Source of the DNA: Pseudomonas cavernae
GTDB lineage: Bacteria; Pseudomonadota; Gammaproteobacteria; Pseudomonadales; Pseudomonadaceae
Direction of reading: 5' to 3'
Assembly: GCF_003595175.1 (NCBI RefSeq)
Contig: NZ_CP032419.1
Span: forward strand, 3,844,001 to 3,908,000
Length of the DNA: 64,000 nt
Part shown: one piece after another, positions 57,256 through 64,000 of the stretch
Numbering within the stretch: position 1 is the first letter of the stretch
Layout of the letters: each line of letters starts with the position of its first letter
The notes under the pieces: model-generated
Told to the model about the DNA's origin: nothing
The model's input: only the letters and a program-made list of their open reading frames with translations
Databases searched by the model: none
Made by a program: the position numbers and the translations under genes

Positions 57256-58449
57256 TCAGACCGCACCATTATCATGCAAGCGTTGGATATCCGCCGAGCT
57301 GTAGCCAAGTTCGCTGAGCAGGCTGTCGGTATGTTCGCCGAGGCTGGGCACCGCGTCCATGCGCGGGCTGAACGCCGCGTTGCGCCCCGGCGGCAGCATG
57401 GCTGGCAGCTTGCCGACCGGGCTGTCGATCTCGCGCCAGCTGTCGCGTGCCTTGAGCTGCGGATGCCGCCACAGGTCGTGCATGTCGTTGACCTGGGCGT
57501 TGCCGATCTGCGCCGTTTCCAGGCGCTCGATCACCTGGGCGGCGCCGAGCCCGGCGAAGGCCGCAACGATCGCCGCGCGCAGCGCCTCGCGGTTGGCGAC
57601 GCGCAACGTGGTGGTGGTGAAGCGCGGATCGCTGCGCAGGTCCGGCTGCTGCAGCACGATCTCGCAGAACGCCGCCCATTCGCGCTCGTTCTGCACGGCG
57701 AGCATCACCGTGCCGCCGTCGCCGGCCGGGAACGGCCCGTAGGGATAGATGGTGGCGTGGGCGGCGCCGGCGCGCGGCGGCGGGGTGGCGCCCTCGAAGG
57801 CGTAATACATCGGGAAGCTCATCCACTCGGCCATGCTCTCCAGCATCGACACGTCGATGCGGCTGCCGACCCCGGTCTTGCCGCGCAGCAGCAGCGCCGA
57901 GAGGATGCCGGTGTAGGCGTACATGCCGGCGGAGATGTCGGCGATCGAGCAGCCGGCCTTGGCCATCTGCTCATCACCCGGACCACCGGTGACCGAGAGG
58001 AAGCCGCTCTCGCTCTGGATCAGCAGGTCGTAGGCCTTCTTGTCCTGATAGGGGCCGCCCTCGCCGTAGCCGGAGATGTCGCAGACGATCAGGCGCGGGA
58101 AGCGCTCGTGCAGCACCTCGAACGACAGGCCCATGCGCGCGGCGGCGCCCGGCGCGAGGTTCTGCACCAGCACGTCGGCCTGGCCGAGCAGTTGCTCCAG
58201 CACGGCCTGCGCCTCGTCCTGCTTGAGATCCAGGCTCAGGCTTTCCTTGGAACGGTTGGTCCAGACGAAGTGCGAGGCCATGCCACGCACGCGTTCGTCG
58301 TAGCCACGGGCGAAGTCGCCGACGCCAGGGCGCTCGACCTTGATCACGCGGGCACCCATGTCGGCCAATTGGCGGGTACAGAACGGCGCGGCGATGGCGT
58401 GTTCGAGACTGATGACGGTGATGCCGTCGAGGGGGCGCAGTTGTGTCAT
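57256..58449 (-). CDS. ict: Itaconate CoA-transferase (family III)
   Basis: 397 residues from the ATG at 58449; an upstream start reads through repeat-derived sequence and is rejected. CaiB/BaiF family: LEHAIAAPFCTRQLADMGA at the N-terminus, DLKQDEA, and KAYDLLIQSESGFLS with the expected catalytic Asp near residue 171. It transfers CoA, probably from succinyl-CoA, to itaconate. The gene order with MmgE/PrpD, acyl-CoA dehydrogenase and hydratase matches P. aeruginosa PA0882. Confidence 0.87.
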   Translation of the reverse strand: MTQLRPLDGITVISLEHAIAAPFCTRQLADMGARVIKVERPGVGDFARGYDERVRGMASHFVWTNRSKESLSLDLKQDEAQAVLEQLLGQADVLVQNLAPGAAARMGLSFEVLHERFPRLIVCDISGYGEGGPYQDKKAYDLLIQSESGFLSVTGGPGDEQMAKAGCSIADISAGMYAYTGILSALLLRGKTGVGSRIDVSMLESMAEWMSFPMYYAFEGATPPPRAGAAHATIYPYGPFPAGDGGTVMLAVQNEREWAAFCEIVLQQPDLRSDPRFTTTTLRVANREALRAAIVAAFAGLGAAQVIERLETAQIGNAQVNDMHDLWRHPQLKARDSWREIDSPVGKLPAMLPPGRNAAFSPRMDAVPSLGEHTDSLLSELGYSSADIQRLHDNGAV

Positions 58450-58477
58450 CTCTTGTTCCAATCCTGTGTAGAAAGCC

Positions 58478-58519
58478 CCCTCACCCCAGCCATCTCCCGA
58501 CGGGAGAGGGGCGGTGAGG
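58478..58519. repeat. Short palindromic repeat between ict and the MmgE/PrpD gene
   Basis: Nested inverted repeats CCTCACC/GGTGAGG and ATCTCCCG/CGGGAGA, the same C-rich type found inside lhr and in the elements at 54589 and 57107. Confidence 0.55.
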
Positions 58520-58540
58520 AGCAAGCCGATGGGCCGGGGG

Positions 58541-59893
58541 TCAGGCAATCGCCTGAACGTCAGCCAGCTTGTGCAACTGCCAGACCTTGCCGATCAGCTC
58601 GCTTGCCTGTGCGGCGGTACGGGCGCCGGAGAAGGCCACCAGACGCTGGAACTTGTCTTCCAGCTCCGGCCGGCTCAGGGTGTTGCCCGGATCGCCCTTG
58701 GGCTCGTCGATGGCCGACGTCAGTTGGCGGCCATCGGTGGTCTGCACGTTGATACGACCCAGCCAGCGCTGCGGGTAGGCGCCATCCACTTCTGGGTCCA
58801 GCACCATCGAGACTTTCTCGCGGAACGCCGACACGCGCGGGTCGCTCAGGGAGAACTGCTCGAACTCGGTCAGCCCGGCCTTGCCATACACGGCGATCAG
58901 GCCAAGCACGGTGCCCATGGAGAACTTCGCCTGGTGTACCGACTGCGGCACGACCACGCGGCCGAGCACGTCGATCGCGCCCTGGTGTACGCGAGTGGTG
59001 ACGCTTTCGATCTGCTCGAAGCCCAGCTTCTCGCGCTGCATCAGCGCCAGCAGCGCATCGCCGGCCGGGTGGGTGTGACGGCAGGAGGCGTGGAACTTGA
59101 AGGAAGTTTCGGCCAGCGCCCAGCGGGTGCCCAGACGGTCGACCAGCCACTTGGCGTCGGCATCCTTCGACATCCCGGCGGCCATGCCCTGCTCGCCTTC
59201 GAGAATGTTCTTCGCGCCCGTCAGTCCATCGGCAGTCAGGTAGGCGGCCAGCAGACCATCGGCGGCGGCCTTGGCGGTGTGCAACTGCTTGGAGTCGGCC
59301 GCGTCCCGCAGGAACTCCCACAGACCGGCAGCCTGGGTGCCGGCACTGCCCAGGCAGTTGACGAACTGCTCGGTGTCGAAGTCCAGCAGCTTGGCCACGC
59401 TCACCGCAGCGGCCAGGGTGCCGACCGTCGCGGTGGTGTGGAAGATGCGGTAATGCGAACGGCCGAGGAACTCACCGATACGGATACCCGCTTCGTAGCC
59501 GGCGACGCAGGCAACGACCAGTTCGCGACCGGACTTGCCGAGATCCTGCGCCGCCGCCAGAGCGGCCGGGAAGACCACGGTGGCCGGGTGCAGCACCGAG
59601 CTGTTGTGCAGGTCGTCCTGCTCGACCAGGTGCGAGCTGGCGGCGTTCACCAGGGCGGCGAAATACGCCGAGCTGCGCTGGCCGTTGACGATGATCTGGC
59701 AGCGGCCATCGGCCGGCCCCATCTTCTGCGCATAGCGCTCGAACAGCGGGATCGGGTGTGCGCCCTGGCTGGCCAGGGCAGAGCCCAGCCAGTCGAGGAA
59801 CAGGTCTTCGGTGCGCTCGACCACCGCCTGCGGCAGGTCTTCGTAACGCAGGCCGGCGAGGAATTCGGCCAGGGCGCGGGTGTTGTTGCTCAT
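58541..59893 (-). CDS. MmgE/PrpD family protein of the itaconate operon
   Basis: 450 residues, full length for the family (2-methylcitrate dehydratase/cis-aconitate decarboxylase-like). Motifs: LFLDWLGSALASQGAHPI near residue 29, HLVEQDDLHNSSVLHPATVV near 88, and KFHASCRHTHPAGDALL near 262. Its P. aeruginosa counterpart is PA0881; its reaction in itaconate metabolism is not firmly established, perhaps hydrating or isomerising related C5 diacids. Co-directional and tightly spaced (10 bp) with the acyl-CoA dehydrogenase gene. Confidence 0.87.
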   Translation of the reverse strand: MSNNTRALAEFLAGLRYEDLPQAVVERTEDLFLDWLGSALASQGAHPIPLFERYAQKMGPADGRCQIIVNGQRSSAYFAALVNAASSHLVEQDDLHNSSVLHPATVVFPAALAAAQDLGKSGRELVVACVAGYEAGIRIGEFLGRSHYRIFHTTATVGTLAAAVSVAKLLDFDTEQFVNCLGSAGTQAAGLWEFLRDAADSKQLHTAKAAADGLLAAYLTADGLTGAKNILEGEQGMAAGMSKDADAKWLVDRLGTRWALAETSFKFHASCRHTHPAGDALLALMQREKLGFEQIESVTTRVHQGAIDVLGRVVVPQSVHQAKFSMGTVLGLIAVYGKAGLTEFEQFSLSDPRVSAFREKVSMVLDPEVDGAYPQRWLGRINVQTTDGRQLTSAIDEPKGDPGNTLSRPELEDKFQRLVAFSGARTAAQASELIGKVWQLHKLADVQAIA

Positions 59894-59903
59894 GGCGGAC
59901 TCC

Positions 59904-61064
59904 TCAGAACGAACGCGGCAGGTCGAGGATGTGCTCGGCCACGTAGGACAGGATCAGGTTGGTGGAAATCGGCGCCACCTGGTACAGGCGGGTCTCGCGG
60001 AACTTGCGCTCGACGTCGTATTCGCAGGCGAAGCCGAAGCCGCCGTGGGTCTGCAGGGCTGCGTTGGCCGCCTCCCAGGACGCCTTGGCCGCCAGGTACT
60101 TGGCCATGTTGGCGCTAGCCCCGGCGTTCAGTCCGGCGTCGTATTCCTGGCAGGCTTTCCAGCGCATCAGATCGGCGGCTTCGACTTCGATATGCGCCTC
60201 GGCGATGGGGAACTGCACGCCCTGGTTCTGGCCGATCGGCCGGCCGAACACCACGCGATCGCGGGCATAGGCACTGGCCTTCTCGATGAACCAGCGGCCG
60301 TCGCCGATGCACTCGGCGGCGATCAGCGTGCGCTCGGCGTTGAGGCCGTCGAGGATGTACTTGAAGCCCTTGCCTTCCTCGCCGATCAGGCTGTCGGCGG
60401 GAATTTCCAGGTTGTCGAAGAACAGCTCGTTGGTCTCGTGGTTGACCATGTTGGCGATCGGCTGCACGGTCAGGCCGTTGCCGATGGCCTGGCGCAGGTC
60501 GACCAGGAAGATCGACATGCCCTCGGATTTCTTCTTCACCTCCGCCAGCGGCGTGGTGCGTGCCAGGAGGATCATCAGGTCGGAATGCTGGATGCGCGAG
60601 ATCCACACCTTCTGGCCGTTGATCACGTACTTGTCGCCCTGGCGCACGGCCGTGGTCTTGATCTTGGTGGTGTCGGTGCCGGTAGTTGGCTCGGTCACAC
60701 CCATCGACTGCAGGCGCAGCTCGCCGCTGGCCAGCTTCGGCAGGTAATAGCTCTTCTGCGCCTCACTGCCGTTCCGCAGCAGGGTAAACATGTTGTACAT
60801 CTGCCCGTGCACGGTGCCGGAGTTACCGCCGCAGCGGTTAACTTCCTCGAGGATCACCGAGGCCTCGGCCAGGCCCAGGCCAGAGCCGCCGTACTCCTCC
60901 GGGATCATCGCCGACAGCCAGCCGGCCTGGGTCATGGCGTCGACAAAGGCTTCCGGGAAGCCCTTCTCCTCGTCGATCTTGCGCCAGTAGGCGGAGTCGA
61001 ACTCGGCGCACAGGGCGCGGACGCCTTCGCGGATGTGTTGGTATTGGTCGGTAGTGGCGATCAT
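59904..61064 (-). CDS. Acyl-CoA dehydrogenase of the itaconate operon
   Basis: 386 residues from the ATG at 61064 (GAGG 8 nt upstream); a GTG at 61082 is possible. Motifs: MGVTEPTTGTDTTKIKTTA near residue 120, VWISRIQHSDLMILLART, and LQTHGGFGFACEYDVERKFRE. The FAD and substrate loops are intact. It corresponds to PA0879. It may act on methylsuccinyl- or a related CoA ester that feeds into the pathway. Confidence 0.88.
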   Translation of the reverse strand: MIATTDQYQHIREGVRALCAEFDSAYWRKIDEEKGFPEAFVDAMTQAGWLSAMIPEEYGGSGLGLAEASVILEEVNRCGGNSGTVHGQMYNMFTLLRNGSEAQKSYYLPKLASGELRLQSMGVTEPTTGTDTTKIKTTAVRQGDKYVINGQKVWISRIQHSDLMILLARTTPLAEVKKKSEGMSIFLVDLRQAIGNGLTVQPIANMVNHETNELFFDNLEIPADSLIGEEGKGFKYILDGLNAERTLIAAECIGDGRWFIEKASAYARDRVVFGRPIGQNQGVQFPIAEAHIEVEAADLMRWKACQEYDAGLNAGASANMAKYLAAKASWEAANAALQTHGGFGFACEYDVERKFRETRLYQVAPISTNLILSYVAEHILDLPRSF

Positions 61065-61122
61065 CTCTTGATCCTCGCTCACGACGGGTGCGGCCCGCCG
61101 TCTTGATATGAAAAAAGAAGGG

Positions 61123-61950
61123 TTAGTCGAAGTGCACTTCGCCGATCTGGGCGATACCGCTGTCGTTGCCAGCCCACAGCTCGACGACGCCCGCCCGCAC
61201 GATGCGCCCGCTGACCTGGAACGGCTGCGGGGCGATCAGCGGGCGCTGGCCGCGGTGGCTGAAGCGGCGCACGCGCGCGTCCGGGTTGGCGCGGCAGAAC
61301 GCGCGCAGCATCAGGGTGGCGATCAGCGGGCCGTGCACCACCAGCCCGGTGTAGCCCTCGGCTTCGGTGACATAGGGCCAGTCGTAGTGGATACGGTGGC
61401 CGTTGAAGGTCACCGCCGAATAGCGAAACAGCAGGGTCGGCGTCGGCACCACCGTTTCGTTCCAGTCGCCCGCCGCGGCTGGTTCGCCACCACCGAGCTT
61501 GGGTGGAGTCGGCTCGCGGTAGACGATGTCCTGGCGCTCGCGCAGGGTCAGACGGCCGTCCTGGACATACTCGTGACGCAAGCTGACGAACAGCAGCGCG
61601 CCGGTGCGCCCGCTCTTCTCCTCGATCTTCTCGATGCGCGTCTGGCGCACAGTCCGGCCACCCACGCGCAGCGGCTCGAGGAATTCCACCTCGCTGCCGG
61701 CCCACATGCGATTGCGATTGTCCGCCGCCGGCAGGAAGCCGCCGCGTGCCGGATGGCCGTCGGCGCCGAGGCCGGATTCGGGCACCGGCTCCTGGAAGAA
61801 CGCCCAGTGCCACAGCGGCGGCAACGCCTGACCGACCGCCGGGGACGCTTCGTCGAAGGTGGTGGCGATGCGCCGGACCAGGGTGGCGCACAGCTCGTCG
61901 TGGGTTTCTTCGGTGCGCCCCAGCCAGGCGGAATAGTCGGCTTCGCTCAT
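61123..61950 (-). CDS. ich: Itaconyl-CoA hydratase / mesaconyl-C4-CoA hydratase
   Basis: 275 residues from the ATG at 61950. FAS1-like hotdog protein: the region LPPLWHWAFFQEPVPESGLGADGHP near residue 46, WAGSEVEFLEPL, and a C-terminal MaoC motif FNGHRIHYDWPYVTEAEGYTGLVVHGP with catalytic Asp and His. It hydrates itaconyl-CoA to citramalyl-CoA. First gene of the operon, divergent from the LysR regulator. Confidence 0.87.
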   Translation of the reverse strand: MSEADYSAWLGRTEETHDELCATLVRRIATTFDEASPAVGQALPPLWHWAFFQEPVPESGLGADGHPARGGFLPAADNRNRMWAGSEVEFLEPLRVGGRTVRQTRIEKIEEKSGRTGALLFVSLRHEYVQDGRLTLRERQDIVYREPTPPKLGGGEPAAAGDWNETVVPTPTLLFRYSAVTFNGHRIHYDWPYVTEAEGYTGLVVHGPLIATLMLRAFCRANPDARVRRFSHRGQRPLIAPQPFQVSGRIVRAGVVELWAGNDSGIAQIGEVHFD

Positions 61951-62009
61951 GGACTCAACTCTTCTCGCAAAATTGCCTAAACAGAGGATGGAGAAGCTCT
62001 TGTGTTTTG

Positions 62010-62032
62010 TGAATCTGCATTTTAATAATTCA
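62010..62032. promoter_or_regulatory. Putative LysR operator in the ich/LysR divergent region
   Basis: TGAAT at 62010-62014 and ATTCA at 62028-62032 form an inverted repeat with a 13-bp AT-rich spacer in the 133-bp divergent region. The size and position are those expected for a LysR-type recognition site. Confidence 0.4.
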
Positions 62033-62083
62033 GCGTTCATCAAAATCGAACGCCATTCCGGCCAGCACGGAGAATATTTCAGC

Positions 62084-63001
62084 ATGCATTTCGATCTCGC
62101 CGACCTGCGCCTGTTCATCCATATCGCCGAGTCACCGAGCCTCACCCAAGGCGCCAAACGCGCCTTTCTCTCCCCGGCCGCCGCCAGCGCCAGGATCAAA
62201 GCACTGGAAAGCCAACTGGGTTCTCGCCTGCTCTATCGCGACAACCGCGGCGTTGACCTGACCCCCGCCGGTCAGCGCCTGCTGCAACACGCCCGACTGA
62301 TCATGCGTCAGGTGGAGTATTTGAAGAACGAGTTCACCGCATACGGCGCCGACGCCGCCGGACACATCCGTATTTTTGCCAACACCACGGCGGTGACCGA
62401 GTTTCTCCCCGAGGTCCTGGCCGGCTTTCTGGCGCAACGTCCGGGCGTGACCGTCGACCTGCAGGAACGCCTGAGCCGCGACATCGTCCGCGGCGTATTG
62501 GATGGTTCATCGGACCTGGGCATCATCGCCGGCCCGGTGAACGCCAGCGGCTTGCAGGTGCTGCACTTCAGCACTGACCGCCTGGTTCTCGCGGTCCCCC
62601 GCAACCACCCATTGAGCACACTGAAACACGTCAAGCTGAAAGACACGCTGCGCTATCAGCATGTCGGCCTGCACGAAGGCAGCACGCTGCTGAGCTTTCT
62701 GCGCGAACAGGTTGAGCACCTTGGCGAAACGCTGTCCCTGCGGATTCAGGTATCCAGTTTCGAGGCCGTGTGCCGGATGGTCGAGACCGGGGTCGGCATC
62801 GGCGTAATCCCCGAGTCGGCCGCCAAGCGGCATAGCCGTACCATGGATCTCACCATCATCGAACTGGACGAGGAGTGGGCCATCCGGGAACGCAGCATGC
62901 TGGTACGGGATCTGGATGCCCTGCCCGGCTGCGTCCGAGCCTTGATCGACACCCTGCTGCCAGCCTCGGGGGCAGAGCCCCCGTCGAATACCCCGACCTA
63001 G
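62084..63001 (+). CDS. LysR-type regulator of itaconate catabolism
   Basis: 305 residues from the ATG at 62084 (GGAGA upstream); the ORF is open earlier but the HTH begins right after this Met. N-terminal winged HTH (DLRLFIHIAESPSLTQGAKR, then LSPAAASARIKALE) and a LysR substrate domain from about residue 90. By position it is the homologue of PA0877 (RipR/ItcR), an itaconate-responsive activator. Its TAG stop is formed by a CTAG that borders a mobile element. Confidence 0.85.
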   Translation: MHFDLADLRLFIHIAESPSLTQGAKRAFLSPAAASARIKALESQLGSRLLYRDNRGVDLTPAGQRLLQHARLIMRQVEYLKNEFTAYGADAAGHIRIFANTTAVTEFLPEVLAGFLAQRPGVTVDLQERLSRDIVRGVLDGSSDLGIIAGPVNASGLQVLHFSTDRLVLAVPRNHPLSTLKHVKLKDTLRYQHVGLHEGSTLLSFLREQVEHLGETLSLRIQVSSFEAVCRMVETGVGIGVIPESAAKRHSRTMDLTIIELDEEWAIRERSMLVRDLDALPGCVRALIDTLLPASGAEPPSNTPT

Positions 63002-63267
63002 GGTCTGTTGACGTTTCGTCGCGAACCGCGTTGCCGCGGCAAATGGCGCCAGGCTAGGCGCGGGACGCAGGGAATGGTCGTTCCCTTGCCAAGTCCCGCA
63101 ACGACGCATGGCGCCATTTGCCGCGCAACCCGCAGGGACGGGCCTGTTTCTGCGCGGCGCGTCGTTGCTCGACGCTCATTTGGAACGACCGAACTTCGCG
63201 TCTCGCGCCTAGCCCCGCGCAAAAACAGGCTCCGTCGCGGCCGTGACGAAACGTCAACAGACCCTAG
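62998..63267. mobile_element. MITE with 22-bp perfect termini flanked by CTAG
   Basis: Terminal inverted repeats beginning GGGTCTGTTGACGTTTCGTC (from about 63001) and its exact complement (ending 63264) are flanked by CTAG at 62998-63001 and 63264-63267, a YTAR-type duplication. The terminus shares TCTGTTGACGT with the IS5-family remnant at 14399, suggesting a related transposase. The interior is GC-rich with further inverted repeats (GGCGCCA, CCGCGGC). It has no supported ORF. Both flanking convergent genes end at its borders. Confidence 0.8.
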
Positions 63268-64000
63268 AGCAATATGCCCAGCGCCTTGGCGCGATTGATG
63301 GCCTGGGTGCGGCGCTTGACCCCGAGCTTGGCGTTGATCTTCTTGGTGTGGGTCTTCACGGTATTAACCGAGATGAACAAGGTGTTGCCGATTTCCTGGT
63401 TGGACAGGCCCTCGGCCAGCAGCTTGAGCACCGATAGCTCACGCAGGGTCAGATCCGCTTGGCCGCCTGCAATCAGCGGAGCGCCCGCGGAAAAGCTGGC
63501 CGACAGCTTCGGCTGCGGCGCAGCCTCTGCACCGCCGTCCGTCCAACCTTGCAGCAGGCTATAACAGCCGATATTGATCACCTGCTGACGCGCCTGCAAC
63601 TCAAGCCCATGCGACTCGCTGCGACCACTGCCAAACCCGATCTTGGCCAAGGCCAGCTGGACCTCACTCATCAGCACCCCGAACTGCCGGCGCTTGCACT
63701 GCTCATGCAGCGCCCTAAGGCGCTGCTCGGCCTGCTCGTGGCTGCCCGTTTCATATTCCGCCAACGCCAACAGCAGTTGGTTACGTTGCGGCAACGACGG
63801 CATGTGTAAAGGCGGCAGGCAGGGTTCCGGGCCCTGCAGATAGGCTTCGAGCGACTGAGCAATCGGCGGCAATTGTTCCCAGCATCCCTGCCGAGCGAGG
63901 ATGCGCATGCTCTGCAAGTCGATCGCACTCTTGTAGCACGAGCTCTCGGCCTTGCCGCAATGCATACGTCGCTCCGCCTCATGCAGATGCACCAGTGCTT
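63264..64000 (-). CDS. LAL/LuxR-type regulator (5' end outside window)
   Basis: About 245 C-terminal residues are visible; the frame is open to the right edge. The N-terminal visible part is TPR-like (LPQRNQLLLALAEYETGSHEQAEQRL). The C-terminal LuxR HTH is LTLRELSVLKLLAEGLSNQEI, then NTVKTHTKKINAKLGVKRRTQ. The combination is typical of MalT-like LAL activators. It is convergent with the LysR gene, and its TAG stop is part of the CTAG bordering the MITE. Its target is not evident. Confidence 0.82.
   Translation of the reverse strand, partial: ALVHLHEAERRMHCGKAESSCYKSAIDLQSMRILARQGCWEQLPPIAQSLEAYLQGPEPCLPPLHMPSLPQRNQLLLALAEYETGSHEQAEQRLRALHEQCKRRQFGVLMSEVQLALAKIGFGSGRSESHGLELQARQQVINIGCYSLLQGWTDGGAEAAPQPKLSASFSAGAPLIAGGQADLTLRELSVLKLLAEGLSNQEIGNTLFISVNTVKTHTKKINAKLGVKRRTQAINRAKALGILL

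Noticed and set aside
57256..58548. Longer ict start at 58548
   Set aside because: The extra N-terminal residues are encoded by a palindromic repeat; the ATG at 58449 begins at the normal family start.
62036..62060. Third copy of the GTTCGAAC box near the itaconate promoter (TCGAACGCCATTCCG)
   Set aside because: Only a partial match with altered spacing and no -10 at the right distance; likely chance.

Overview
The window is high-GC proteobacterial DNA, most like a Pseudomonas of environmental type. The basis is the overall gene content, Pseudomonas-style REP and fold-back repeats, a LapG-type protease, an etfBA pair, and an itaconate operon with the gene set known from P. aeruginosa PA0877-PA0883. 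The species cannot be named from the sequence alone. No tRNA, rRNA or CRISPR array was seen.

Left island (1-14.4 kb): two divergent groups for ring degradation. On the minus strand lie a KstD-type flavin dehydrogenase (cut by the window edge), an HsaA-like two-component monooxygenase, a Tat-exported amidase, a chemoreceptor and an aldehyde dehydrogenase. On the plus strand lie a flavin reductase with a winged-helix tail, a 7-alpha-HSDH-like SDR, and a complete meta-cleavage lower pathway (hydratase, acylating aldehyde dehydrogenase, aldolase), then an MFS transporter whose end runs into an IS5-family remnant. Together they look like part of a steroid-type or other polycyclic or aromatic ring pathway; the extradiol dioxygenase and C-C hydrolase are not in the window.

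Middle (14.4-33.3 kb): an ion-channel protein, a response regulator, an Lhr helicase with an in-frame repeat insertion, an SDR, thiolase and thioesterase, a chromate-resistance operon (chrB, chrA, rhodanese, ChrB-domain protein), several decayed genes, a small secreted protein, a LapG-like protease, a second copy of the ChrB-domain gene carried by a segmental duplication of about 545 bp, and etfBA.

Right island (33.3-56 kb): an exported sulfatase and an AraC regulator follow a 15-gene minus-strand operon: acyl-CoA synthetase, SCPx thiolase, two MaoC hydratases, SDR, three acyl-CoA dehydrogenases, enoyl-CoA hydratase, ALDH, Zn-ADH, nitronate monooxygenase-like protein, thioesterase, cysteine-less DUF35 protein and thiolase-like aldolase. 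This set resembles the side-chain degradation modules of sterol and bile-acid degraders. A MalT-like LAL regulator is divergent from it, and an alpha-methylacyl-CoA racemase follows. Two promoters, one before the racemase and one before a candidate sRNA upstream of the operon, share a box with identical geometry.

Right end (56-64 kb): an itaconate-degradation operon (ich, acyl-CoA dehydrogenase, MmgE/PrpD, ict, ccl) with a divergent LysR regulator, then part of another LAL regulator. Small fold-back mobile elements recur through the window and repeatedly sit exactly on stop codons.
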